Below are positions 1 to 6,123 of a stretch of 6,123 nucleotides of DNA, piece by piece. Position 1 is the first letter of the stretch. Every line of letters starts with the position of its first letter. The notes beneath the pieces were generated by a model. The model made no database searches, was not told the origin of the DNA, and saw nothing but the letters and a program-made list of their open reading frames with translations. This DNA is from an uncultured Pseudomonadota bacterium (lineage in GTDB: Bacteria > Pseudomonadota > Gammaproteobacteria > Burkholderiales > Methylophilaceae). The stretch covers positions 1 through 6,123 of the forward strand of contig CAINWC010000183.1 in NCBI GenBank assembly GCA_903854305.1, read 5' to 3'. The position numbers were made by a program, and so were the translations under genes.

Positions 1-813
1 ATGGGACTTGAGTGCGTTGTATATATGGGCAGTGAGGATATTAAACGTCAAGCCCCTAATGTATTTAGAATGAAGTTACTAGGTGCAACAGTCGTGCCTG
101 TAGAAAGTGGCTCTAAAACACTCAAAGACGCGCTTAATGAAGCGATGCGTGATTGGGTGACTAATGTACATAATACTTTTTACATTATCGGTACAGTTGC
201 AGGCCCGCATCCATACCCAATGATGGTGCGAGATTTTCAGGCAGTGATTGGTGTTGAAGCTAAGATACAAATGCAAGAAATGGTTGGTCGTCAGCCTGAT
301 GCGGTGGTTGCGTGTGTGGGTGGCGGCTCGAATGCGATGGGAATTTTCTACCCATACATTGATGTGCCTAATGTGCGATTGATCGGCGTAGAAGCGGCCG
401 GCCATGGTTTGGAAACTGGCATGCACGCTGCGCCATTAACAACCAATAGCCCCGTCGGTGTGTTGCATGGAAATCGCACCTATTTGATGCAGGATGCTGA
501 TGGCAATATCATTGAAACACATTCAGTTTCAGCTGGTTTAGATTATCCAGGCGTAGGACCTGAACATGCTTGGCTTAAAGACATTAAGCGTGCCGAATAT
601 GTTGCTATTACTGACGATGAAGCAATGTCGGCCTTTCATGGCTTATGTCGCACTGAAGGCATTATTCCTGCGCTTGAGTCTAGCCATGCATTAGCGCATG
701 CCGAGAAAATGGCTAAGACGATGCATAAAGATGAGATCATTTTGGTGAATTTATCTGGTCGCGGCGATAAAGACATTAATACCGTTGCTAAACTCGCCAA
801 TATTACGCTGTAA
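1..813 (+). CDS. trpB: Tryptophan synthase beta subunit (3' part; start lies upstream of window)
   Basis: PLP-dependent enzyme that condenses indole with L-serine to make L-tryptophan; it works in the cytoplasm as alpha2-beta2 with TrpA. The 270 visible residues align by eye with Salmonella TrpB (397 aa) from about residue 126 to the end. The ATG at base 1 is therefore an internal Met and not the start, and the PLP-binding lysine (Lys87 in Salmonella) and the ETGAGQHG loop lie outside the window. Visible landmarks are ERQ/KRQ-type and [11 protein letters not shown] segments (residues 15-29), AGPHPYP (67-73), the PLP phosphate loop GGGSN (107-111), [14 protein letters not shown] (221-234; its Glu226 matches Glu350) and NLSGRGDKD (250-258; Ser252 matches Ser377, which contacts the PLP ring nitrogen). 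The C-terminus is intact, with a TAA stop. trpA follows after 41 bases. The family call is very secure; no frameshift or damage is seen. Confidence 0.98.
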   Translation: MGLECVVYMGSEDIKRQAPNVFRMKLLGATVVPVESGSKTLKDALNEAMRDWVTNVHNTFYIIGTVAGPHPYPMMVRDFQAVIGVEAKIQMQEMVGRQPDAVVACVGGGSNAMGIFYPYIDVPNVRLIGVEAAGHGLETGMHAAPLTTNSPVGVLHGNRTYLMQDADGNIIETHSVSAGLDYPGVGPEHAWLKDIKRAEYVAITDDEAMSAFHGLCRTEGIIPALESSHALAHAEKMAKTMHKDEIILVNLSGRGDKDINTVAKLANITL

Positions 814-854
814 TCATTTCAATTTTATACATACCACATTAAAAAGTAACATTT

Positions 855-1667
855 ATGTCTCGCATACAAACCACTTTTGCAACACTCAAGCAACAAGGCA
901 AAACTGCCTTGATTCCTTATATCACAGCGGGCGATCCACACCCTAAGCATACGGTTAATCTGTTGCACACTTTAGTTGCAAATGGTGCAGATATGATTGA
1001 GTTGGGTGTGCCGTTCTCTGATCCTATGGCCGATGGTCCTGTGATTCAGCGTGCCAGCGAGCGCGCTTTAGTACACAAGGTAGGGTTAACTGCGGTGCTT
1101 GAAATGGTGAAAGCTTTTCGTCAAACGAATCAAACTACGCCTATTATATTGATGGGTTATGCTAATCCAATTGAAGCGATTGGTGCTAAAGCCTTTGCAG
1201 ACCGAGCTAAAGCTGCGGATGTAGATGGTGTGATTACGGTGGATTATCCGCCAGAAGAGTGCGGAGAATTTGTACAAGAATTACGTGCACGTAATATTGA
1301 TCCTATCTTTTTGTTATCACCAACGACTGAGCCTAAACGCGTTGACTTAATTGTGAATCAAGCCAGTGGTTTTGTTTATTATGTGTCGCTTAAAGGTGTT
1401 ACTGGTGCAGCTAATCTGGACATTGTTGAAGTGTCAGAGCGCGTTGCATCTATTCGTAAGCAAACTAATTTACCCGTAGGTGTAGGTTTCGGTATTCGTG
1501 ATGCGACTACTGCAAAAGCAACCGCCGCTATTGCCGATGCGGTGGTGGTGGGCAGTCGTATGGTGCAAGTGATTGAAGCTTCAACTGAAGATAACTTGCT
1601 AAATAATGTAGCCGCCTTAATGACCGAACTTAAAACTGCGGTGGACGCTGCAATTAAATCAATTTAA
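855..1667 (+). CDS. trpA: Tryptophan synthase alpha subunit
   Basis: Cleaves indole-3-glycerol phosphate to indole and glyceraldehyde 3-phosphate; indole is channelled to TrpB in the same cytoplasmic complex. The protein is a full-length TIM barrel of 270 aa (Salmonella TrpA is 268). Both catalytic residues fall at canonical numbers: Glu49 in MIELGVPFSDP and Asp60 in MADGP. Other landmarks are IPYITAGDP (20-28), MGYANP (100-105, Tyr102), FVYYVS (173-178), the flexible loop motif GVTG (181-184) and the phosphate-binding turns GVGFGI (209-214) and VVGSR (231-235). The start at 855 is chosen because MSRIQTTF matches the family N-terminus, although only a weak Shine-Dalgarno-like stretch (aaaaagtaac) precedes it. 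The 41-base gap after trpB holds no evident terminator, so the two are probably co-transcribed, which fits their fixed stoichiometry. All key residues are present. Confidence 0.98.
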   Translation: MSRIQTTFATLKQQGKTALIPYITAGDPHPKHTVNLLHTLVANGADMIELGVPFSDPMADGPVIQRASERALVHKVGLTAVLEMVKAFRQTNQTTPIILMGYANPIEAIGAKAFADRAKAADVDGVITVDYPPEECGEFVQELRARNIDPIFLLSPTTEPKRVDLIVNQASGFVYYVSLKGVTGAANLDIVEVSERVASIRKQTNLPVGVGFGIRDATTAKATAAIADAVVVGSRMVQVIEASTEDNLLNNVAALMTELKTAVDAAIKSI

Positions 1668-1675
1668 TTATTAAA

Positions 1676-1698
1676 TAGCATTCAAAAGAATGATGCTA
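1676..1698 (+). other. Bulged inverted repeat in the trpA-accD gap
   Basis: TAG-CATTC, a four-base AAAA loop, then GAATG and CTA with a three-base ATG bulge on the 3' side form an 8-bp stem in RNA. It ends two bases before the accD Shine-Dalgarno. No U-run follows, so it is not a standard rho-independent terminator. It could be an RNA-processing site or affect accD translation, or it may be chance; function is unproven. Confidence 0.35.
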
Positions 1699-1699
1699 A

Positions 1700-1707
1700 A
1701 GAGGAAG
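1700..1707 (+). promoter_or_regulatory. Ribosome binding site of accD
   Basis: AGAGGAAG lies five bases before the ATG at 1713 (its AGGA core is seven bases away). It is among the strongest Shine-Dalgarno sequences in the window and fixes the accD start. Confidence 0.75.
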
Positions 1708-1712
1708 ACATT

Positions 1713-2576
1713 ATGGGTTGGTTAAATCAATTACCGCAAAAAATTAAACGTGTTGTAGGTGCAGATAAAAAAACCGTGCCGGAAGGTCTATGGAGTAAAT
1801 GCCCTTCATGTCTATCTGTCTTATATAAAAAAGACTTAGAAGATAACGCTGAGGTTTGCCCTAAATGTGCCTATCACAATCGTATTGGCGCACGTGTACG
1901 TTTAGCTCAATTGCTAGACGCTGAAGGTCAGTTTGAAATTGGCGCATCTGTACAGCCAGTGGATCCACTTAAATTCAAAGATAGCAAAAGTTATGCTGAG
2001 CGTATTAAAGAATCACAAAAATCCGTTGGTGAAACAGACGCCTTAATCGTGATGCAAGGTAGTATTAAAACGGTGCCGGCGGTAGTGGCGGTTTTTGAAT
2101 TCAAGTTCATGGGCGGTTCTATGGGCTCTGTTGTTGGCGAGCGTTTTGTTCGTGGCGTACAAACGGCGATTGATAACAAAATGGCGTTTGTTTGTATTTC
2201 TGCCAGCGGCGGCGCGCGTATGCAAGAAGGTCTTCTTTCGCTTATGCAAATGGCTAAAACCAGTGCAGCACTTACACAATTAAGTAAAGCGGGCTTGCCG
2301 TTTGTTTCAGTATTAACTGACCCTACAATGGGTGGCGTTTCTGCAAGTTTTGCCATGCTTGGTGATGTGATTGTCGCTGAGCCGCAAGCCTTAATCGGTT
2401 TTGCAGGACCACGCGTGATTGAGCAAACGGTGCGTGAAACATTGCCTGATGGCTTTCAGCGTGCTGAATTTTTGTTAGAACATGGTGCCATTGATTTGAT
2501 TATTGACCGCCGTGAAATGCGCAATCGTTTGGCTTCTATATTGGCTAACTTGATGCGTTTGCCTGTGGCAGCATAA
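1713..2576 (+). CDS. accD: Acetyl-CoA carboxylase carboxyltransferase subunit beta
   Basis: With AccA it forms the alpha2-beta2 carboxyltransferase that moves the carboxyl group from biotinyl-AccB to acetyl-CoA, giving malonyl-CoA for fatty acid synthesis in the cytoplasm. The 287-aa product is close to the usual length (E. coli 304). An N-terminal four-cysteine zinc ribbon is visible: CPSC at 30-33 and CPKC at 49-52. The crotonase-fold carboxyltransferase domain follows, with [14 protein letters not shown] (130-143), [11 protein letters not shown] (163-173), [18 protein letters not shown] (201-218) and [12 protein letters not shown] (228-239). These glycine-rich turns are the expected acyl-CoA and oxyanion regions. 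The start is backed by a good Shine-Dalgarno and by the typical N-terminus ([11 protein letters not shown]). No accA, accB or accC lies in this window, so the partners must be encoded elsewhere, as is common. In E. coli the gene is also followed by folC. Nothing is missing or unusual in the protein. Confidence 0.98.
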   Translation: MGWLNQLPQKIKRVVGADKKTVPEGLWSKCPSCLSVLYKKDLEDNAEVCPKCAYHNRIGARVRLAQLLDAEGQFEIGASVQPVDPLKFKDSKSYAERIKESQKSVGETDALIVMQGSIKTVPAVVAVFEFKFMGGSMGSVVGERFVRGVQTAIDNKMAFVCISASGGARMQEGLLSLMQMAKTSAALTQLSKAGLPFVSVLTDPTMGGVSASFAMLGDVIVAEPQALIGFAGPRVIEQTVRETLPDGFQRAEFLLEHGAIDLIIDRREMRNRLASILANLMRLPVAA

Positions 2577-2660
2577 TTTAGATTTTAGTGACAACTGAGC
2601 ATTTTTATTGATCAATGATTTTACTATGTCCATAGGTTTTCATGATTAAAGACCTTTTGC

Positions 2661-4004
2661 ATGACTAAAGAGATGCAAGCCAATCACTTGGTGCCCGAAG
2701 ATTTAACTTCATGGCTTAGTTATATTGAGAGCCTGCATCCAAAATCTATTGCGATGGGCTTAGATCGGGTCAATCGTATGATAGACCGATTGAATTTACA
2801 TCCTAAATTCCCAATTATTACGGTTGCAGGTACGAATGGTAAAGGCTCTACATGCGCGATGTTGGAGCAGATTTATAAGCAAGCAGGCTATCAGGTGGGT
2901 TGCTACACATCGCCACATTTGCTGCATTATAACGAGCGTGTTCGTATTGATGGTCTTGAGGTTAATAACGTAGAGCTATGCGCTGCATTCGCCGCAGTAG
3001 ATAAAGCTAGAGTAGGCGAAGATGAAATATTACTTACCTATTTTGAAGTAGGTACATTAGCCGCAATGTGGCATTTTATGCATGCTGACATTGATATCGC
3101 TATTATGGAAATCGGTCTAGGCGGCAGGCTAGATGCGGTCAATGCATTTGAACCAAGTTGTGCCATTGTGACTGGTGTTGATTTAGATCATCAAGACTAT
3201 TTGGGTGGTACTCGTGAAAGTATTGGCTTCGAAAAAGCGGGTGTGTATAGAAAATCAGTGCCCGCGATTTGTGGTGATGCAAATCCTCCAGCCAGTTTAA
3301 TTGCTCATGCTAAACAAATTCATTCAGACTTAATGTGTATACATCAAGATTTTGATTACGTGGTCGTTAACGATCGATGGCAATACTGGCAAGCAGGCAA
3401 GTTAATACACAGCCTTCCGCGTCCCGCGCTACAAGGTGTTTACCAATTTAATAATGCGGCAGTTGCAGTTGCAGCTGTTGAGTCTTTGCAATCTAGTTTG
3501 CCTGTAGCAACAGATGCAATTGCTAACGCCATGCAACAAGTCAGCCTGGCAGGGCGTTTCCAGATAGTTTTAAAGTCGCAATCAAATGCACCTCGGGTGA
3601 TACTAGATGTTGCACATAACCCTCAAGCTGCGCATGCGCTTGCACAAAACCTTAAAACTTCTAGAGCGCAATTTGCTCAAACTAGAGCATGTAAAACTTT
3701 CGCAGTATTTGCGATGCTGGCCGATAAAGATATTCAAGGTGTTGTATTAGCACTTAAGCATGAAATTGATGTTTGGTATGTTGCGAGTATTAATCATTCC
3801 CGTGGTGCACAAGCCGCTGATTTAACTGCGATTATCGTGGGTGTTATACCTCAGGTTAACGTTCATACCTTTGATAATGTGAATAATGCCTACCAACAAG
3901 CCTGTATTGATATGAGTGAAAATGATAAAATGATCGTGTTCGGTTCTTTTTTGACAGTCTCGAGCGTGATGCAAGAGATCTCAGATGCTGGTGCTACTGA
4001 ATAA
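2661..4004 (+). CDS. folC: Folylpolyglutamate synthase / dihydrofolate synthase
   Basis: Mur-ligase-family cytoplasmic enzyme. In proteobacteria it usually joins glutamate to dihydropteroate (making dihydrofolate) and extends the polyglutamate tail of reduced folates, using ATP. The 447-aa product matches E. coli FolC (422 aa) along its length. Seen motifs are SWLSYIESLHP (17-27), the P-loop GTNGKGS (57-63), YTSPHLLHYNERVRIDG (82-98), IGLGGRLDAVN (151-161), LDHQDYLG (175-182), GFEKAGV (189-195; Lys192 sits where the family has a carbamylated lysine), LAGRFQ (296-301) and LDVAHNP (315-321). The C-terminal GSFLTV (428-433) has Leu where E. coli has His. The start at 2661 is the first possible one, since an in-frame TGA lies at 2643-2645; only a weak purine stretch (aaaga) precedes it. 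ATG 2673 is an alternative start. Bifunctionality is inferred from homology, not shown by the sequence alone. The 84-base gap from accD has no clear terminator. Confidence 0.96.
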   Translation: MTKEMQANHLVPEDLTSWLSYIESLHPKSIAMGLDRVNRMIDRLNLHPKFPIITVAGTNGKGSTCAMLEQIYKQAGYQVGCYTSPHLLHYNERVRIDGLEVNNVELCAAFAAVDKARVGEDEILLTYFEVGTLAAMWHFMHADIDIAIMEIGLGGRLDAVNAFEPSCAIVTGVDLDHQDYLGGTRESIGFEKAGVYRKSVPAICGDANPPASLIAHAKQIHSDLMCIHQDFDYVVVNDRWQYWQAGKLIHSLPRPALQGVYQFNNAAVAVAAVESLQSSLPVATDAIANAMQQVSLAGRFQIVLKSQSNAPRVILDVAHNPQAAHALAQNLKTSRAQFAQTRACKTFAVFAMLADKDIQGVVLALKHEIDVWYVASINHSRGAQAADLTAIIVGVIPQVNVHTFDNVNNAYQQACIDMSENDKMIVFGSFLTVSSVMQEISDAGATE

Positions 4005-4045
4005 GTGAACCCCGTGTTTTATGTCGACTCAAAAACTTAATCTTT

Positions 4046-4052
4046 AAGGAAG
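4046..4052 (+). promoter_or_regulatory. Ribosome binding site of the dedD-like gene
   Basis: AAGGAAG stands five bases before the ATG at 4058 (AGGA core seven bases away). It fixes the start of the SPOR-domain protein, placing its basic cytoplasmic tail ahead of the membrane helix. Confidence 0.75.
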
Positions 4053-4057
4053 CAGCA

Positions 4058-4819
4058 ATGCCACCTGATTTACATAACGATCAAGAGTTAACTTTAAAAA
4101 AACGCGCGCGCCGTCGGTTGGTTGGCGCTATAGCACTCGTACTTCTTATGGTAATTATCTTGCCAAGAATATTGCAAGATCGCGCTACGTTGGCTCCGCA
4201 AGAGGCTATTAAAATATCTATGCCAGCGGCTAATGTCACTAAGCCCGTTGGAACCATTGAGGCTAATGTGACTTCTGTTAAAGACAAAGTGGATCATGAT
4301 CAGGCACATCAGGTAGATTTATCGGTTAGCGATGAAGCTGTCATTCCTGAAACGCCGGCTGTTTCTGAAGTCAGCACTGAAGCTAAAGTTAACAATGCTA
4401 AAAAATTAAGTGCTACAAAAAATGATCAAGAAAACAAAAAAGTAGAAATAAAGACAGACGTAAAATTGGCTGCTACTAAAACTGGCGAGTCAAAAATCGT
4501 CGAATCAAAATCAGTCGAATCAAAAACAGCAGACTCTAAACCCGTAGAAACTAAATCAGTAGAAACTAAGCCACAACAAAAAAATGAGGGAAGCTTTACA
4601 ATACAAGTCGGTGTATTTTCAGATATTGCCAACGTTAGACAATTACAAGCAAGATTAAAGCATGCTGGATTTACTTCGCATACAGAAACAATTACCACGC
4701 CTAAAGGTGAAAAAATTCGGTTAAGAGCTGGCAGTTATAGTTCACGCCAAGACGCAGCGTACGCTTTAACCAAGCTACAAGCGGTTGATTTAAACGGTAT
4801 GGTTATCAGTAATGATTAA
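4058..4819 (+). CDS. dedD: SPOR-domain inner-membrane protein, DedD-like
   Basis: Probable bitopic inner-membrane protein whose periplasmic SPOR domain binds denuded glycan strands of septal peptidoglycan; E. coli DedD, in the same gene position, is a nonessential division protein. The 253-aa product (E. coli about 220) has a short cytoplasmic tail with a basic patch KKRARRR (14-20), one hydrophobic helix (about 21-38), a long low-complexity hydrophilic linker (about 40-175) rich in Lys, Glu, Ser, Thr and Val, and a C-terminal SPOR domain (about 178-250) with FTIQVGVFSDIANVRQLQARL and RLRAGSYSSRQDAAYAL. The positive-inside rule predicts N-in topology. The linker contains six imperfect five-residue repeats at 144-173. 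folC ends 53 bases upstream and cvpA starts 44 bases downstream, so shared transcription is likely. The SPOR and anchor assignments are strong; the dedD name rests on synteny and architecture, as the linker is too variable to confirm orthology. Confidence 0.9.
   Translation: MPPDLHNDQELTLKKRARRRLVGAIALVLLMVIILPRILQDRATLAPQEAIKISMPAANVTKPVGTIEANVTSVKDKVDHDQAHQVDLSVSDEAVIPETPAVSEVSTEAKVNNAKKLSATKNDQENKKVEIKTDVKLAATKTGESKIVESKSVESKTADSKPVETKSVETKPQQKNEGSFTIQVGVFSDIANVRQLQARLKHAGFTSHTETITTPKGEKIRLRAGSYSSRQDAAYALTKLQAVDLNGMVISND
4487..4576 (+). repeat. Six imperfect 15-base tandem repeats inside the dedD-like gene
   Basis: Six consecutive 15-base units encode ESKIV, ESKSV, ESKTA, DSKPV, ETKSV and ETKPQ (residues 144-173). 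The unit is a multiple of three, so gain or loss of a copy would keep the frame. Units 2 and 3 are closest at their start (gaatcaaaa), and units 5 and 6 share gaaactaa. The array lies in the linker between membrane helix and SPOR domain and probably acts as a flexible, charged spacer across the periplasm. Confidence 0.85.
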
Positions 4820-4831
4820 AAGACTGTTCAT

Positions 4832-4857
4832 TTTACGACACGTCAAACTCACGTAAA
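4832..4857 (+). other. Inverted repeat just upstream of cvpA
   Basis: TTTACG (4832-4837) and CGTAAA (4852-4857) can pair over a 14-base loop. The 3' arm covers most of the only Shine-Dalgarno-like purine stretch (gtaaag) before the cvpA ATG at 4864, so pairing could lower cvpA translation. The stem is short, the loop long, and no U-run follows; chance is quite possible. Confidence 0.25.
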
Positions 4858-4863
4858 GCATAC

Positions 4864-5355
4864 ATGACAAGTTTTGATTATGTAGTACTTACCATCATCG
4901 GTTTATCGATCATCTTAAGTGTAATGCGAGGTTTACTTCGTGAGGTGTTGGCAATCATGGGCTGGGTAGCCGCATTTTATGTGGCTAAAGCCTATGCTGA
5001 TGAGCTATTGCCTATGATGCCTGCCGATATACCTACCGAGCCCCTACGTATTTTAGCGGCATTTTTGGTGCTGTTTTTAGCGACATTATTAGTCACAAGT
5101 TTATTGGCAATCGCGCTCTCAGCAATTTTTAAAAAAATTGGTCTGGGTTGGCTCAATCGATTATTAGGCGCAGCTTTTGGTTTGGTTCGAGGCGTCTTGA
5201 TTGTTTGTATCGTAGTATTTTTAGCTGGGCTTACTGATATTCCAAAAGATATACGTTGGCGTAATGCGATGTTTAGTGCGCCTACTGAGGCATTGGTTAT
5301 TAGTATGTTACCTTGGATACCAATAAGCATTGCTAAACATGTTAAATACGACTAA
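4864..5355 (+). CDS. cvpA: CvpA family inner-membrane protein
   Basis: Small polytopic inner-membrane protein; in E. coli CvpA (162 aa) is needed for colicin V production and its gene is co-transcribed with purF. The exact molecular activity is not established. This 163-aa product is near family length and has four hydrophobic segments: about residues 4-22, 26-44, 62-86 and 100-122. The conserved CvpA features are visible: an N-terminal FDYVVLTIIGLS helix, the short loop RGLLREVL (22-29) and the signature GLGWLNRLLGAAFGLVRG (93-110) leading into the last helix. The C-terminal tail is short. The start at 4864 fits the family N-terminus, although only a weak Shine-Dalgarno-like gtaaag precedes it. 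It lies between dedD and purF as in E. coli; a colicin role should not be assumed here, as no bacteriocin gene is visible. The gap to purF is 94 bases, so purF may also have its own promoter. Confidence 0.93.
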   Translation: MTSFDYVVLTIIGLSIILSVMRGLLREVLAIMGWVAAFYVAKAYADELLPMMPADIPTEPLRILAAFLVLFLATLLVTSLLAIALSAIFKKIGLGWLNRLLGAAFGLVRGVLIVCIVVFLAGLTDIPKDIRWRNAMFSAPTEALVISMLPWIPISIAKHVKYD

Positions 5356-5382
5356 ATTAAAACGTATTTAAATAAAATTTTA

Positions 5383-5406
5383 GGCTTAAATGATTATGTT
5401 TAAGTC
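5383..5406 (+). other. Inverted repeat in the AT-rich cvpA-purF gap
   Basis: GGCTTAAA and TTTAAGTC pair over an 8-base loop (8 bp including one G-U). It lies 43 bases before purF in the longest gap of the window (5356-5449). No U-run follows on the + strand, so it is a poor intrinsic terminator. It might be part of a purF leader or an operator-like site. The surrounding sequence is very AT-rich, but I cannot assign a clear -35/-10 pair. Confidence 0.3.
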
Positions 5407-5436
5407 AGCATCTTACATATTACAAAATTAATCACT

Positions 5437-5441
5437 TAAGG
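5437..5441 (+). promoter_or_regulatory. Ribosome binding site of purF
   Basis: TAAGG stands eight bases before the ATG at 5450. It supports the start that places the catalytic cysteine directly after the initiator Met. Confidence 0.6.
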
Positions 5442-5449
5442 CTTTATTC

Positions 5450-6123
5450 ATGTGCGGAATTATAGGCATTGTAGGTAAAAACCCAGTCAACCAATTGCTA
5501 TACGATGGTTTGCTGGTTTTGCAACATCGTGGTCAAGATGCCGCTGGCATCGTAACTACTGATGGTAATACGTTTTTTATGCATAAAAATAATGGCTTGG
5601 TAAAAGATGTGTTTCAAACACGCCACATGCGTAGCCTTATTGGTAATGTTGGCATTGCGCATGTACGCTATCCAACCGCAGGCTCTTCTAGTGCAGCAGA
5701 AGCCCAACCGTTTTATGTGAATTCCCCGTTTGGTATTGTGCTAGGTCACAACGGTAATTTAACCAATTCTGAACAATTGAAATCAGAAATGTTCCGCCAA
5801 GATTTACGCCACATTAATACCAATTCTGACTCTGAAGTCTTATTGAATGTGCTTGCGCACGAAATTGAAAAAACTTCACGTAATGCAGTGCTCAATACAG
5901 ATATGGCGTTTGAGGCTGTGTCGGGCGTGCATAAGCGTTGTAAAGGTGCTTATGCAGTAGTTGCAATGATCGCAAATTTCGGTTTGCTTGCGTTCCGTGA
6001 TCCAAACGGTATCCGCCCATTAGTCATTGGTAAGGGTGAAACTGAAAAAGGCACTGAATATATCGTGGCTTCAGAAAGCGTTGCCTTAGATGTATTGGGT
6101 TTTCAAATGGTGCGTGATGTAGC
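5450..6123 (+). CDS. purF: Amidophosphoribosyltransferase (5' part; runs off window end)
   Basis: Catalyses the first committed step of de novo purine synthesis: glutamine and PRPP give 5-phosphoribosylamine, in the cytoplasm. The window holds 224 codons plus two bases of a gene of about 505 codons in E. coli, so only the N-terminal glutaminase (Ntn-hydrolase) domain is covered; the PRPP-binding transferase half lies downstream. The protein starts Met-Cys-Gly-Ile, and Met removal exposes the nucleophile Cys. Other active-site landmarks are [10 protein letters not shown] (24-33), [11 protein letters not shown] (71-81; Arg73 and neighbours bind glutamine), the oxyanion HNGNLTN (100-106) and NSDSE (Asp for the glutamine amino group). 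[11 protein letters not shown] and VASESVALD follow in the usual order and match E. coli closely. No propeptide precedes the Cys, as in the E. coli type of PurF and unlike the Bacillus type. A TAAGG Shine-Dalgarno lies eight bases upstream. The reading frame is open to the last base. Confidence 0.98.
   Translation, partial: MCGIIGIVGKNPVNQLLYDGLLVLQHRGQDAAGIVTTDGNTFFMHKNNGLVKDVFQTRHMRSLIGNVGIAHVRYPTAGSSSAAEAQPFYVNSPFGIVLGHNGNLTNSEQLKSEMFRQDLRHINTNSDSEVLLNVLAHEIEKTSRNAVLNTDMAFEAVSGVHKRCKGAYAVVAMIANFGLLAFRDPNGIRPLVIGKGETEKGTEYIVASESVALDVLGFQMVRDV

Noticed and set aside
1..3. ATG at base 1 as the trpB start
   Set aside because: Alignment by eye with Salmonella TrpB puts this Met at about residue 126; the essential PLP-lysine region lies upstream of the window, so this is an internal codon.
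1991..2356. Antisense open frame opposite accD (and others at 79-426, 1086-1277, 2043-2279)
   Set aside because: They lie wholly within well-identified genes, lack recognisable domains, and have compositions expected from a complementary strand.
2577..2660. accD-folC gap as a terminator or promoter region
   Set aside because: It has a TACTAT (2622-2627) and a short TTGATCAA palindrome, but no well-spaced -35 and no GC-rich stem with a U-run; nothing can be called.
3951..3956. TTGACA, a perfect -35 hexamer, near the end of folC as a possible dedD promoter
   Set aside because: No acceptable -10 hexamer is found 16-18 bases downstream (the sequence there is agagat or similar).
4021..4047. Eight-codon open frame (ATG TCG ACT ...) between folC and dedD
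   Set aside because: Too short, with no ribosome binding site; its stop merely overlaps the dedD Shine-Dalgarno.
4426..4698. Antisense open frame opposite the dedD linker, with a repetitive Asp/Ser/Thr-rich product
   Set aside because: Its repeats are the mirror of the sense-strand 15-base array; no family is recognised. The antisense frames at 4081-4287 and 4094-4309 are rejected likewise.
5127..5137. T/A homopolymer run in cvpA (also A7 runs at 1767-1773 in accD and 4096-4102 in dedD) as frameshift sites
   Set aside because: The reading frames continue normally through all of them and match family lengths; no overlapping frame would be reached.
4992..5330. Antisense open frame opposite cvpA, and another at 5498-5707 opposite purF
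   Set aside because: Both overlap genes with strong family signatures on the + strand and show no recognisable protein features.

Overview
The window is an ordinary chromosomal housekeeping segment. It holds seven co-directional (+ strand) genes in the order trpB (3' part), trpA, accD, folC, a dedD-like SPOR-domain gene, cvpA and purF (5' part). There is no mobile element, CRISPR array, rRNA or tRNA, and no sign of recent transfer. I found no undescribed system here.

The organism is most likely a proteobacterium, probably a betaproteobacterium. The accD-folC-dedD-cvpA-purF block is shared by gamma- and betaproteobacteria (E. coli has accD-folC-dedD-cvpA-purF). Having trpB-trpA directly upstream of accD is the arrangement I associate with betaproteobacteria and a few gammaproteobacteria. 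The moderately AT-rich sequence, with many AT-ending codons, would suit a low-GC betaproteobacterial family such as Methylophilaceae. That family assignment is inference from gene order and composition only.

Layout: 1-1667 encodes the end of the tryptophan synthase beta subunit and the whole alpha subunit, which form the alpha2-beta2 complex making tryptophan. 1713-2576 encodes the carboxyltransferase beta subunit of acetyl-CoA carboxylase, the first step of fatty acid synthesis. 2661-4004 encodes the folate enzyme FolC. 4058-4819 encodes a membrane-anchored SPOR protein of the cell-division and envelope type, and 4864-5355 the membrane protein CvpA. 5450 to the window end encodes the N-terminal glutaminase half of PurF, which starts purine synthesis.

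The gaps between genes are only 41 to 94 bases, and I saw no convincing rho-independent terminator in any of them. Joint transcription of much of the cluster is therefore plausible, possibly with extra promoters in the two longest gaps (before folC and before purF). The least ordinary items are an in-frame 15-base tandem repeat in the dedD-like linker and small inverted repeats in the leaders of accD, cvpA and purF.
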